Shown in pieces: positions 37,750 to 49,900 of a stretch of 64,000 bases of DNA (positions are counted from its first letter, which is position 1; each line of letters starts with the position of its first letter). The notes beneath the pieces were generated by a model, which saw only the letters and a program-made list of their open reading frames with translations, was not told the origin of the DNA and made no database searches. Location of the stretch: the NCBI RefSeq assembly GCF_030580865.1, contig NZ_JAUQSY010000016.1, positions 1 to 64,000 of the forward strand. Reading direction: 5' to 3'. The stretch is from Hymenobacter aranciens. GTDB lineage: Bacteria > Bacteroidota > Bacteroidia > Cytophagales > Hymenobacteraceae. The translations under genes and the position numbers were made by a program.

Positions 37750-40593
37750 ATGACAAACTCCTACAATCGGGCGGGCCTTACGACGCCCCGCTTGAGGAAC
37801 CTCGCGCTGCTGGCCTTGCTGGCTGGCGGCACCGGGGCTGCCTACGGCCAAGCTCTGCCGTACACGGCTCCTAACGTAACCAACCGGGCCGGTACCTACA
37901 CCGACCTGGGTACCACCGGCACCGTGATTACCACGGCAAACTTCGATGACGCCAACTCGGCGGCACAGAGCTTCGGGTTCAACTTCGTGTATAACGGCGC
38001 GACGTATACCGACTTCGTGCTCAATACCAACGGTTTCATCAAGCTGGGGACGGCTGCTCCGGTGGCTCCGTTCTTCTCGTCCTTCGCGCAGGATGTAGCT
38101 ACGGGTGGCCCGCTGAATTCGGCCGAAACCAACGTTATTCTGCCCTTCAATACCGACCTGGAAGCTGGTTCTAGCACCCCGGAATACCGCATGTCGGTGA
38201 GTGGCACAGCTCCAGGCCGCGTGCTGACTATTCAGTGGAAAAACGTGAGCGACAAAGCTCGGCCTGCCGCTTCGGGTGCTGCCAACATCGACAAGCAGTA
38301 CGCCAACTTCAGCTTCCAGGTGAAGCTGTACGAAACCACCAGCCAGATTGACTTCGTGTACGGTACTGCTACGCCAGCTACCACTACCGTTAATAATGCC
38401 AATTTTGTGACGGTAGGTATCAAGGGCTCCGGTACGGCTACCAACCAGGCAATCACGGCCATTAAGCCTTCAAACGTTCCTTGGAACCAAACGACTTTCC
38501 AGCAAGGTCCCTACTTGGCAGAATCGAACGGTGTGAACATCCGCCGCGCTCCGATTCTGACTGGCGGCCAAGTTGTGCCTGACCCGGGCCGCACGTTCAG
38601 CTTCAACATTCCGGTGCCTACCGATGCTGCCACCAGTATAGTGTATGGCTACAACAAACTGGTGGTAACCGCTGGTCAACCGGCTACCATTCAGGCCCGA
38701 ATTCGCAATGCTGGCACGTCTGCACTGAACAACGTGACGGCTACACTAACCGTGAGCGGTGCCAATACTTTCACGGCTGCCCCGCAAGTGGTAGGCTCGC
38801 TGGCAGTTGGGGCTACAGCGGTAGTAGTATTTACGGGCGTAGAGGTTCCTAACCAAGGGAACAATACCGTAACGGTGACTACTTCGATAGCTGGCGACGG
38901 TAACCCGACCAACGATGCGGCCAGCATGATTATGGTGACCGACCCGACCACGACGTCGTTCATTACCCCCAATGAGCCGTCGCTGTCGTCTTTTGGTGGC
39001 GCACCTACTATCACGAGGTATTTCGCCGCAAAAATCAATTTCGTCACCCCGCGCGATATCACGGCAGTAAATGCCTACATTGGCGATGCTGACCCCAACC
39101 CCCCGACGAACTCGCAGCGTAGTACGGTAGGCGAAACGCTCTACGGAGTGGTATTGGATGCCACTACTGGTGCACTGCTGGGCCGCTCGGCCAACTTTGT
39201 AGTGACGGCTGCCGATGTAGAAACCGTACATACTTTCCAGATGACGGCTCCGGTATCGGCACCGGTTGGCGATGTGCTGATTGGCATGGTACATGTCACT
39301 TCGACCAACCCCAGCACCGCGAGCGTTTTCCCGATGGGGGTGCAATCCGAAAACCCGAACCGCCCGGATACTTTCTACGGTGGGCAGATTGTCAATGGTG
39401 TGCCTAGCACTCCGCAAATTGCGCTAAACACGACGACTGCTCCTAACCCGACGAACGTTTATAAGTATATGCTGGAGGCCGTAACCACGTCTCCTGCTAC
39501 GTGCCCGACGCCGAATAGCATCACCTCAACTGCTACACCCAACTCGGCTACCTTCACCTTTAATGGTCCGGCCAACGCTTCGGGCTACGAACTGGTGTAT
39601 GGACCTACGGGCTTCAACCCCGCTACGGCTGGTACTACTTCGCCCGCCTTCACGACCTCGCCTTACACGCTGACTGGTCTGACCGGCGCTACCTGCTACG
39701 ACGTATATATGCGCACCATTTGTGGTGCTACCGACCGTAGCGCTCTGGCTGGTCCCATTGCAGTGTGCACGCCCTGCACGCCGCCCATCATCACCACTTA
39801 TCCTTACACGCAGGATTTCAACACGATTACCGTTGGCCAGTCGCTGCCCTGCGGCATCACCGTGGCTGACGTGAACAACGATGATAATACCTGGGAGCCT
39901 CGTGCTACTGTTCCGACTCAGGGTAACCCTAACCTGCCCATCGGTAATGGTGGCACTGGTAATGCAATGGTGTATTTCTTCAATGAAGACGGCGTTACGG
40001 GTGCCAATGATTGGTTCTTCTCGCCGGCAATGCTAATGACGGCAGGCCGTGCTTACCGCGTAGGCTTCTCCCTGCGTTCGGCTGGTGGTACGACTTATCT
40101 CGAGGGCCTCGAAGTGAAGTATGGCGCGGCTGCTACGCCTGCTGGTCAGACTACTACCATCTATACCAACACGGCTATTAGCAATCCGGCTTACGCTGCT
40201 GCTACGGGTGTGACTGATATCACGCCGGCCACTACGGGCACGTACTACATTGGTTTCCATGCTACCAGCGCCGCCGATAAGTTCTTCCTGGCCGTTGACG
40301 ACCTGACGGTAACGCAGGTGCTGTCCTCGTCGGCCGCCCTCACCCGCGCCCTGACTGTGTACCCGAACCCCTCGGCTTCGGGTCAGTTCAACCTGGAAGT
40401 GCGTGGCGCCAATGCTACGCAAGGCCTGAACGTGGAAGTAACCAACATGCTGGGTCAGACCGTGTACACGGGCAAAGCCAAGGATAACTTCACCAACTCG
40501 CTCAACTTGACTTCGCTGGCTTCGGGTATCTACACCCTGAAAGTGAAGAACGGCAACGAGTACTCGGTGCAGCAAATCTCCATTGTGAAATAA
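37750..40593 (+). CDS. Large secreted protein with T9SS type A sorting domain
   Basis: 947 residues. Signal peptide ends near GGTGAAYGQ (about residue 37). Domains in order: a beta-sandwich of about 210 residues (FDDANSAAQSFGFNFVYNGATYTDFVLNTNGFIKLG), a CARDB-like segment (about 310-390, RIRNAGTSALNNVTATLTVSG), a middle beta-rich region, a fibronectin type III-like domain (about 580-670, NASGYELVYGPTGF...SPYTLTGLTGATCYDVYMRTIC), a choice-of-anchor/MAM-like jelly roll (about 680-860) and a C-terminal sorting domain (last 80 residues, LTVYPNPSASGQFNLEV...LASGIYTLKVKN). PorU would cleave the sorting domain. Substrate or ligand unknown; probably adhesive. It uses more T-ending codons (GGT, GCT) than its neighbours. 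Confidence 0.85.
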   Translation: MTNSYNRAGLTTPRLRNLALLALLAGGTGAAYGQALPYTAPNVTNRAGTYTDLGTTGTVITTANFDDANSAAQSFGFNFVYNGATYTDFVLNTNGFIKLGTAAPVAPFFSSFAQDVATGGPLNSAETNVILPFNTDLEAGSSTPEYRMSVSGTAPGRVLTIQWKNVSDKARPAASGAANIDKQYANFSFQVKLYETTSQIDFVYGTATPATTTVNNANFVTVGIKGSGTATNQAITAIKPSNVPWNQTTFQQGPYLAESNGVNIRRAPILTGGQVVPDPGRTFSFNIPVPTDAATSIVYGYNKLVVTAGQPATIQARIRNAGTSALNNVTATLTVSGANTFTAAPQVVGSLAVGATAVVVFTGVEVPNQGNNTVTVTTSIAGDGNPTNDAASMIMVTDPTTTSFITPNEPSLSSFGGAPTITRYFAAKINFVTPRDITAVNAYIGDADPNPPTNSQRSTVGETLYGVVLDATTGALLGRSANFVVTAADVETVHTFQMTAPVSAPVGDVLIGMVHVTSTNPSTASVFPMGVQSENPNRPDTFYGGQIVNGVPSTPQIALNTTTAPNPTNVYKYMLEAVTTSPATCPTPNSITSTATPNSATFTFNGPANASGYELVYGPTGFNPATAGTTSPAFTTSPYTLTGLTGATCYDVYMRTICGATDRSALAGPIAVCTPCTPPIITTYPYTQDFNTITVGQSLPCGITVADVNNDDNTWEPRATVPTQGNPNLPIGNGGTGNAMVYFFNEDGVTGANDWFFSPAMLMTAGRAYRVGFSLRSAGGTTYLEGLEVKYGAAATPAGQTTTIYTNTAISNPAYAAATGVTDITPATTGTYYIGFHATSAADKFFLAVDDLTVTQVLSSSAALTRALTVYPNPSASGQFNLEVRGANATQGLNVEVTNMLGQTVYTGKAKDNFTNSLNLTSLASGIYTLKVKNGNEYSVQQISIVK

Positions 40594-40618
40594 AGCTCCG
40601 GCCGCATTTCGCAAGCCA

Positions 40619-40649
40619 AAAGGGCCGCCCATTGGGCGGCCCTTTTTTG
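40619..40649 (+). terminator. Terminator of the T9SS cargo gene
   Basis: A GC-rich 12-bp stem (AAAGGGCCGCCC with its inverse) and a short loop are followed by TTTTTTG on the plus strand. Confidence 0.85.
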
Positions 40650-40707
40650 TGTTGCTGGTTGCTGTAAGCTTTTTACCTGACTACGGCTCGTACAGATAGG
40701 GGCAGGG

Positions 40708-40840
40708 CCTGTTTACGCTCACATGCAAATCGGGCTGGACTCCTAGGATGTCGGACCAGTTTACATGAGAACGTAGGCAAGTCCATTCGAAGCAAAGGGC
40801 TAATTGGTTAGGCGCCTAGAGCGTCGGACCAGTTAGCGAA
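40708..40840. repeat. Two related stem-loop elements in the gap after the T9SS cargo gene
   Basis: The 330-nt gap between the cargo gene and ccmF holds two copies of a GTCGGACCAGTT segment (40750-40761 and 40822-40833), about 72 nt apart. Each is preceded by a small palindrome containing CCTAG (TCCTAGGA at 40741-40748; TAGGCGCCTA at 40809-40818) and by a left arm that pairs with the right arm. In copy 2 GCTAATTGGT pairs with ACCAGTTAGC at 9 of 10 positions. No ORF is evident. Confidence 0.6.
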
Positions 40841-40843
40841 GGC

Positions 40844-40906
40844 AGTAAAAAAGCTGGCCTGGCCGCGAGTAAAGCGTTACGCTTTACTCGCAGCCAGGCC
40901 AGCTTC
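40844..40906 (-). terminator. Terminator of ccmF
   Basis: A long hairpin (about 26-bp stem with minor bulges, 40851-40905, apex AAAGCGTTACGCTTT) is followed on the minus strand by TTTTTACTGCC. Confidence 0.85.
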
Positions 40907-40924
40907 CAGCTGTTATTTAGCAGT

Positions 40925-43513
<2,589 letters not shown>

Positions 43514-43530
43514 AAGCTAGGAATAAAGCG

Positions 43531-43538
43531 CAAAATTA
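43531..43538 (-). promoter_or_regulatory. Possible internal promoter box before ccmF
   Basis: TAATTTTG on the minus strand. Its first three bases are the TAA stop of the preceding gene. The ccmF ATG follows 17 nt later. No -33 TTG was found. Confidence 0.35.
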
Positions 43539-44636
43539 CCGCCCAGCCGCCGGAGGCGGCACGTCGAGCAGCAAATGGTCGGTAAAAAAGCGCCCCCGGG
43601 GTGGGTGGCAAGTAATTTCAACGGCTATTTTCTGGAGGCCCGCAGCTTGCCAGGGCGCGGCGGGCAACTGAGCCTGCCGCGCATTGCCGGGCTGATTGAC
43701 CAGCTGGCGGTGCGTTAGAACGCGTCCGCTCTGCGGGTCGGAAATAACTACCGACAGGTTTGAATTACGCGGGTAGTTCCGCAGGGGTAGTTCCAGGTAG
43801 GTGGCAGTTGCGGCAAGGGGCGTCTGGGCAGAAATGGGCCGCTCGAAAGCTACCCAGCGCTGCTGAAGCAGCACGGGCGGCTGAGTATCAGTTGTAATCT
43901 GATAGCAGTACAAGCCAGCGGCCGTCAGCGTGTCGGTCGTATTGTAATCGGGGAGGGGTGTGCCGTAGGTATCGCGGCCGACGGGCAGAATGCTGCGGAC
44001 CTGGCTCCGAAAGTCGTGCTGCTCGTGGCGCAGAACCCGAAAGCTGGTTGCTGTGCCCAATGAATCGGGTAGCTGCCAACTCAGGGTAACAATTCGTGCA
44101 GAAAGCGCAGGTGCGACGGATGGTGTAGTGGGCAATGACAGCGCAGGTATTCCGCTTGCCTGGTGGCTGACTTGCAGGGTAAACTGGCAGAAATCCTTCA
44201 GATAGCCGTCCACATTCAGCAAGTAGGATTGGCCCGCCCGTGGTAGGTTCAATTCGACAAACACATCATCCTGCATGCCCAGGGAAGTGCAACTCAGCAC
44301 TTGGTAAGTGGCCGGCTGGCAAGGCTGGCCGGCGAGCACTACCAGCTGCACGCCACGAATGTCACGGCATTTCTGGCCACCGATATTGACAAAATAGCGA
44401 CCCGGCGCCGGAGGCGTAAACTCGAACCACTGGTCGTTGTGGTACTCAATGCACTTGCCGGTCAGACGTTCATCCACGCACGCACGCTGCACGGTGCAGC
44501 CGGTGGTTGAGGAAGTTACTGTTTCCTCCAGCTGCAACACCCGCCGACTGTCAATGTTGTCGTTGGCAACTTGGGCTGTGGCCGCCAGGGCGCTCCACCA
44601 CAGCAAAAGGACTAAAAGCCTCCGCACTATGGGCAT
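43536..44636 (-). CDS. Secreted hypothetical protein inside the ccm cluster
   Basis: 366 residues with a signal peptide (MPIVRRLLVLLLWWSALAATAQ). The mature part is beta-rich: a first domain with several cysteines (CTVQRACVDERLTGKC, QKCRDIRG, QPCQPATYQVLSC) and the NDQWFEFTPPAPGRYFVNIGG pattern seen in carbohydrate-binding or pre-peptidase-like domains, then a fibronectin type III-like stretch (ARIVTLSWQLPDSLGTATSFRVLR). No T9SS sorting domain is apparent. Its ATG directly follows the ccmE stop. It is not a known Ccm protein; its role, if any, in haem delivery is unknown. Confidence 0.75.
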   Translation of the reverse strand: MPIVRRLLVLLLWWSALAATAQVANDNIDSRRVLQLEETVTSSTTGCTVQRACVDERLTGKCIEYHNDQWFEFTPPAPGRYFVNIGGQKCRDIRGVQLVVLAGQPCQPATYQVLSCTSLGMQDDVFVELNLPRAGQSYLLNVDGYLKDFCQFTLQVSHQASGIPALSLPTTPSVAPALSARIVTLSWQLPDSLGTATSFRVLRHEQHDFRSQVRSILPVGRDTYGTPLPDYNTTDTLTAAGLYCYQITTDTQPPVLLQQRWVAFERPISAQTPLAATATYLELPLRNYPRNSNLSVVISDPQSGRVLTHRQLVNQPGNARQAQLPAAPWQAAGLQKIAVEITCHPPRGRFFTDHLLLDVPPPAAGR

Positions 44637-45071
44637 TTAGCGCGCTGCCGTAGCGCCATCAGCCGCGTTCAGGTCTTTCTTCACATACTTGCTAGGGCAC
44701 TTCAGCAAAATGTTGTCGGCCATGAAGATGTCGCCTTTCATACAGCCCGTAATCACTACCTGCTCCGATTTGTCAAAGTCCTGCGGCTTGGGATTGTTGT
44801 ACACCACGCGCTGGGCCACCTTGTTGGTATCAACGAGCGTGAAAGCGAAGTAATTGGGGTCCAGCATCGGGTCGTATTGCAAGCCGACGGGCTTGTTCTG
44901 GGTATCGCGCGGCAGCTTGCCCACCACGTGTACTTTGGTGGTGTTGCCCTCGGCCGCCCGCTGCCGGGCCTCGCCAAAGCCCACGTACACGCTGGCATCG
45001 GCAGTAGTGCTGAGGATAATGGCCGCCGCAATGGCGATGATGGCAATGGCAAAAATATGAGCCTTCTTCAT
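44637..45071 (-). CDS. ccmE: Cytochrome c maturation protein CcmE, CXXXY variant
   Basis: 144 residues from ATG 45071. An N-terminal membrane anchor (MKKAHIFAIAIIAIAAAIIL) is followed by a periplasmic OB-fold (VHVVGKLPRD, YFAFTLVDTNKVAQRVVYNNPKPQDFDKSEQVVITG). The haem-binding residue is a Cys rather than the His of the E. coli protein: the ending KCPSKYVKK contains Cys125 and Tyr129 (CXXXY), as known from archaea and Desulfovibrio. CcmE shuttles haem from CcmC to CcmF. Confidence 0.9.
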   Translation of the reverse strand: MKKAHIFAIAIIAIAAAIILSTTADASVYVGFGEARQRAAEGNTTKVHVVGKLPRDTQNKPVGLQYDPMLDPNYFAFTLVDTNKVAQRVVYNNPKPQDFDKSEQVVITGCMKGDIFMADNILLKCPSKYVKKDLNAADGATAAR

Positions 45072-45198
45072 AGACCGCAGATTCAAACAGATTTAACAGA
45101 TGAGACGGATACGCCCGCTACGCGGGCTGGCTTTGGGGGGAGCTGACCTTCAAATCGGGCAACAGCTTTTCTGCTGTTGGGGTGCCGTTTTGCCAGGG

Positions 45199-45435
45199 TC
45201 AGGGTTTGATTTCTTTTTCGAGGCGGCTCACCTTGCGGTCGAGGGATATCAGATAGACCAACATGCCGGCCACGATGATGGCCACGGCGACTACTACCAC
45301 GTATATTTTGCCGTCTTGGCGCAGGGCGTCGGCCATTTCGGGCGCATCGGTTTCTGTTTGAGCCCAGGCAGCGGCTACCGAGCTCACTACGAGGAGCAAC
45401 ACAAGCGCCAGCTGGCGCAGAACGTTAGTTTTCAT
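45199..45435 (-). CDS. CcmD-like small membrane protein
   Basis: 78 residues. A signal-like N-terminus (MKTNVLRQLALVLLLVVSSVAAAWAQ) is followed by one membrane segment (KIYVVVVAVAIIVAGMLVYLISL) and a charged cytoplasmic tail (DRKVSRLEKEIKP). Position between ccmC and ccmE and topology fit the Bacteroidota CcmD-like protein, which would assist haem release from CcmC. It overlaps the ccmC stop by 11 nt. Confidence 0.8.
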   Translation of the reverse strand: MKTNVLRQLALVLLLVVSSVAAAWAQTETDAPEMADALRQDGKIYVVVVAVAIIVAGMLVYLISLDRKVSRLEKEIKP

Positions 45436-46090
45436 CCGATTTCAATTGCAAAAAGGTCAGCCGGCTGCTCACCTGCGTGAGCCAGAAGGCGAAAAGAATC
45501 CAGCCCAGCACGGCGGGGTAAAACACGAGCCGCATGGTGCTATCAAGGTCGTAGGAGCTGAAGCCGGGGTTGCCGGTTTGGCCGGGGTGCAGCGAGGGAC
45601 CGCTGAGACGTGGCAGCACGAAGAGCAACGGAATAGCCGCCGCGAAGGCGAAGATGTTGTAAATAGCCGAGATGCGGGCGCGCTGCTGCTCGTCGCGGAA
45701 CGAGCCGCGCAGCACCAAGTAGGCGCCGTAGATGAGCATGGCCACGGCGGCGCCGTTGAGGCGCGGGTCGGGCGTCCACCAGGCGCCCCAGGTGTATTTG
45801 GCCCAGAGGCTGCCGGTAGCCAAGCCCAGCACGCCCATCAGAATGCCGGTTTTGGCCGATTCGTGAGCCAGCACGTCGAGCCGGGGCGAGGGCTGCCGCA
45901 GGTACTGCATCGAGCGGAATACCGAAGTGCCGAGGATGACAATCATCCCGAACCACATGGGCACGTGGAAATACAGATTACGAATGGATTCGTGCAGCAC
46001 CGCCAGCCGCGGCACCGGCAGCAGAAACCCCGCGATGGCCGTGTACAGCAATAGTAACACCGTTACGCCTTTCCACCAGTTTTTTTTCAT
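45425..46090 (-). CDS. ccmC: CcmC-type haem delivery protein
   Basis: A 221-residue inner membrane protein with six hydrophobic segments. The tryptophan-rich motif WAKYTWGAWWTPDPRL near 100-115 and flanking His residues (LYFHVPMWFGM, SLHPGQ) are diagnostic of CcmC/CcsA. It loads haem onto CcmE together with the CcmAB transporter. It lies 19 nt downstream of ccmB. Confidence 0.93.
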   Translation of the reverse strand: MKKNWWKGVTVLLLLYTAIAGFLLPVPRLAVLHESIRNLYFHVPMWFGMIVILGTSVFRSMQYLRQPSPRLDVLAHESAKTGILMGVLGLATGSLWAKYTWGAWWTPDPRLNGAAVAMLIYGAYLVLRGSFRDEQQRARISAIYNIFAFAAAIPLLFVLPRLSGPSLHPGQTGNPGFSSYDLDSTMRLVFYPAVLGWILFAFWLTQVSSRLTFLQLKSDEN

Positions 46091-46109
46091 CGCTCACAAA
46101 GCCACGGGA

Positions 46110-46784
46110 TTAGCCGCGCCACAAAAAGGGAAATAACAAGTACGAAGTCGCCGCTACTATCATGTTCAGGGCCACCAGCGTGAGCACCGAGCCCTGGCTT
46201 ACACTCCAGTCGAGCCCATCGAGCGCGTTTTTGCTGACCTTGATGAGCAGCAGCAGCATGGGTACCATTACCGGGAAACCCAGCACGGCCATAAGCGTGG
46301 CGCCATTGCCGCCCGCCTTGGCCGCAATGCCCGACACCAGCGTGAGCGTGGTGGCAAAACCTACTGCGCCCAGCACTAGGTTGGCCAGAAACAAGCTGAT
46401 ATCCTGGATGGGATTACCAAGGAAGATGGTGTAGAGCAGCAGACCCAGCAAGGCTACGATTAACAATAGCAGGGCATTATAAAGCATTTTGGCCAGAATA
46501 ACGGCCTGCGGCCGCACCAGCGTGTAGTAGTAGAGCCGCTGCCCGGCGCTTTCCTGCATGAAGCCTTTGGCCACCGCATTGACGGCCGCAAACAGCAGGA
46601 TAACCCAGAACAGCGCATTCCAGGCCGGGGCCGGGGGCGTGCCGCCGCGCAAACTGAAGCTCAAGAAGCTCACGAACACCGTGCTGCCCACGTAGAGCAG
46701 CAGCCCGCCCAACGCCGCCCGCTGCCGCCATTCCAGGCGGAAGTCTTTGGCTAGCAGAGTGGATATTTCGTGGAGCAAGGGCAC
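46110..46784 (-). CDS. ccmB: Haem exporter permease CcmB
   Basis: About 224 residues from GTG 46784 (VPLLHEISTLLAKDFRLEWRQ) with six hydrophobic segments. The N-terminal KDFRLEWRQRAALGGLLLYV and MQESAGQRLYYYTLVRPQAVILAK loops are characteristic of CcmB. An upstream TTG (46811) lies within the promoter box and cannot be the start. The ATP-binding partner CcmA, normally adjacent, is not in the window. Confidence 0.9.
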   Translation of the reverse strand: MPLLHEISTLLAKDFRLEWRQRAALGGLLLYVGSTVFVSFLSFSLRGGTPPAPAWNALFWVILLFAAVNAVAKGFMQESAGQRLYYYTLVRPQAVILAKMLYNALLLLIVALLGLLLYTIFLGNPIQDISLFLANLVLGAVGFATTLTLVSGIAAKAGGNGATLMAVLGFPVMVPMLLLLIKVSKNALDGLDWSVSQGSVLTLVALNMIVAATSYLLFPFLWRG

Positions 46785-46808
46785 GGCTACGAGGCGTAAA
46801 TCAAGCCG

Positions 46809-46842
46809 CAAAGATACGACCGAACCCGCCCTGCACGGCCAA
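46809..46842 (-). promoter_or_regulatory. Promoter of the ccm operon
   Basis: On the minus strand TTG (46842-46840), 23 nt, then TATCTTTG (46816-46809). The -33 TTG sits at the end of the T-tract of the terminator for the upstream gene, so termination and initiation are packed together. Confidence 0.6.
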
Positions 46843-46877
46843 AAAAACAGTGCTCCCGGCCGCGGCCAGAAGCACTG
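46841..46877 (-). terminator. Terminator of the propeller/barrel gene
   Basis: A hairpin with arms CAGTGCT (46848-46854) and AGCACTG (46871-46877) and a GGCCGCGGCC palindrome inside is followed on the minus strand by seven T. Confidence 0.75.
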
Positions 46878-46912
46878 CTGCTTGAATTATGAAATTGGCG
46901 GCAGGTGATGAT

Positions 46913-49900
46913 TTAAAAATCGTAGCCCAGCGAGACGTAGAATTTGGGCGACTTCACCACGTAGTCTTCCTGGCCCCAGGCTACGTCAGCTTTGATATAA
47001 AAGCCTAGCATTGTGGTGCGAAGTCCGCCGCCGTACCCAATGAGAAACGGCAGACCGTAGCCCGAAACATTGCCAAAGAACGAGCCCGCGCCAAATTTTG
47101 TGGACTGACTCACGAATGGATTGCCGCCGGAATACGCATTGCCCGCGTCGAAGAAGCCGGTGAGCTGCAGGTTGCGGAAAAAGCCGGAATAAATGGGCCG
47201 CCGCGAAAAATACTGCACAATGGGAAAGCGCAACTCGCTGTTGAACAACAGATAGCTGGAGCCGCTCACGGCGCTGTAGTCGAAGCCGCGCAGGTTGGTC
47301 ACAAATTGCTGATAGAAGATGCCGGTCGGGTCGGGAGTAGCATCGTTGGGCAGGCGCGGCTCGGAATATTCGGCGTTCAGCCAGTCGTCCATGCCACCCA
47401 GGCGAAACTTAGGCATGTCTTCGAGCCGGCGCGGGCCGAAAAAATGGCCGAAACTCACCCGGTTGGCCCACACCAGCGAGCGGTGCAGGCGCTGATAATG
47501 ACGAAGGTCGATGACAAATTTGGAGAAGCCCTGGCCCGCGCCCAGGTTGTCGAGGCTGGTGATTGAGGCTTTCATTCGCGTACCCGACATCATATTGACA
47601 CCCGTGGTAATAGAATTATCGAATACCAGCTCGCCGGCAAACCCGAGGTAATTCTGCGTCTCGTCGCTAGTGGCGGTTACGTCATTGGTGCGGGTGCGAG
47701 CGAGGTTGACGTAGCGTGGACCGCCGCGCACGCTCAGATTGTGCGTGAGCGGGTACGAAATCGTGGGTGCGATTTCGTGCCGCCCAAAGCGGAAGCGCGT
47801 CGAGCCGTTGTTGAAGTCGAAGAAATATGCCTGCTTCTGGTAGGCAATACTCCAATCGTAGCGGCGGGTATAATTGGTGTAGGAGGCCGTAACGTTGCTG
47901 CTGCGCAAATCTATCGACCCAAACAAGCCTGCGTCAATGCGCTGATTTTCGAGTACATCAGTCAGGTTGGCCCGAAACTGGAGGCCCAGCCCCAGTAGCG
48001 GGTCGAGGTGGAGCGCCGTCGAAATATTATCGACCATAAAGCGCGGGTCGTTGCGGAAAGGGCCGGTCAGCTGCGGGGTTTCGGCCGCCTTGGGAGCAGC
48101 GGCGACCACATCGCGGCGGCGGCGGGCAGCAGCGGGGGCCGGTTCGTCTTCCTCAAACTGGTAGTTGCTGGTGTTTACCGTATTACTGGCCGGGCGGCGC
48201 GGCGTGGTACTGCGTGCTTTTGCTGTATCAACTGCAACTGCGGTTGACTTCGTGGCCGGTTTGGGCGCGGGTTTAGGGGCCGAGCGGTCTTCTAGGGTTT
48301 GCTGGCGGGCAGTTTTGGTCAGGGCTGGGGTAGGGGAGGCGAACTCCGGGTACACGTACAGCAAATCGCGCCCCTGAAACGGCGATACCAGGGCCAGCGC
48401 CTGGGTGGTGGCGTTGTAGTCGAAGTCGTTGACGTTGAGTAGAAAACTGCTGAGCAGCGTCCGCTGCTTTGTTTTCAGCGAATAGCGGTAAAGGGCGCGC
48501 ACGCCGCTCTCTTCGCCCAGGTACACAATCTCATCGTCGGAAATAGCGCGGGGTCGCAGCTCGTTCGAGATGGTGCTCACCAGCGTTTCCACCGGAATGG
48601 GCCGCTCGTCGAGGTGGTAGAGAAACAAGTCGTAGTTATTCACCACGTTAGGGAACGTAGCCGGCCGTGCCCGTCCCGTCGAGTCGAGGTAGCGGTTGGA
48701 GCCAAAGACGATGCCTTGGCCGCCGGGCAAAAATACCGGCTGCACGTCATCAAACAGGTCATTGGTCAGTTGCTCGGCGCGGCTGCTGCCGGCCCGCAGT
48801 AAGTACAAATCGTTTTGTCCGTTGCGCACCGCGCTAAACACCAATGATTTTCCATCGGGCGAATAGCTCAGGCTCAGTACCTGGTCGTAAGCGGCAAAGA
48901 GCGAGGCAGGGCGGCGGAACGCGCCGGCTACCCGGCGCAGCAGCCCGCGTCCGCTGGCTTCGCGCAGCTGCAGAGCCATTTTGCCACGGCTCATCTCAGC
49001 CACTGCTACTTGCGCGTTGTTGCGCCAGGCCAAGGCGGGAAGGCGCACTTCTACTTGCTGGTCAGGGGTTTTGTAGCCGCCCCGGCGGATGGTGTGGCGC
49101 TTCGAGCCGTCGCGGTTGGCCACCAGCACGCGGTAGCGGCCGCGGTCGTTCACGGCGTAGGCTACCTGCTGGCCATTAGGGCTCAGAACGGGCTGCGAGA
49201 AGGTGGCGTTGCGGCGGTTGCGCCCGCTGCGCCGGAATTGGTCGTCGGGCAGTACCAGGGTGGCGGTGGGCGCCCCATTCAGGTCGCGGTAGTACGTCAG
49301 CCAGTCGCGCAGAAATACCTTGAACGGCACATTCAGCGATGAACTAATACCGACCTCAATGTCGCGCGTAATTCGCGTCAGGTTCAGAATGTTCTGAATG
49401 GAAGTGTAGCCGTAGCGCTCGGCCACGTAGTTCCAGATGCTCTGGCCGGCCAGCTTGGGGTCGCGCAGAAAAAACGGCGCGGTGCGGTTACCGCTGGGGT
49501 ACTGTCGGGTCATGTCGCGCATGTAGCCGTCCATGTCAACGCTCCAGCCCTCGGCGGCATAGGCCGAAGCACCACCGATAAACCAGTCGGGCAGCCGCAG
49601 TAGGTAGCTGCTTTGCAGCACTTCCTTCAACGAGCCTCCGTACATCATGTCGTTGAGCAGCACGCTGGTAATCTGCGTGCTGAGCTCACGCTTAAACTCA
49701 GTTTGCTGGCCGGTGAAGGCAATCTGCACCTTGCTCATGCGCGTCAGCACCGACTCGCCGCCGGTCACCTGCTGGTCCGAGTTAAGGCCTATGTTGCTCT
49801 GGCGCAGGTCGCCTACCGAGTTATAGAGCAGCAGCGTCGTTTTCGAGTAGGGATAGTACCCGATGAGCGCCGTGATGCGCTGCAGCTCCTTTTCGGCAAA

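Noticed and set aside
40708..40840. Integron attC sites
   Set aside because: The paired stem-loops and roughly 72-nt spacing recall attC, but the right ends (GTTTACA, GTTAGCG) do not fit the GTTRRRY core and no integron integrase or cassette is present.
46784..46811. TTG at 46811 as the start of ccmB
   Set aside because: It lies inside an exact TATCTTTG promoter box, so a transcript starting there could not include it; GTG 46784 is preferred.
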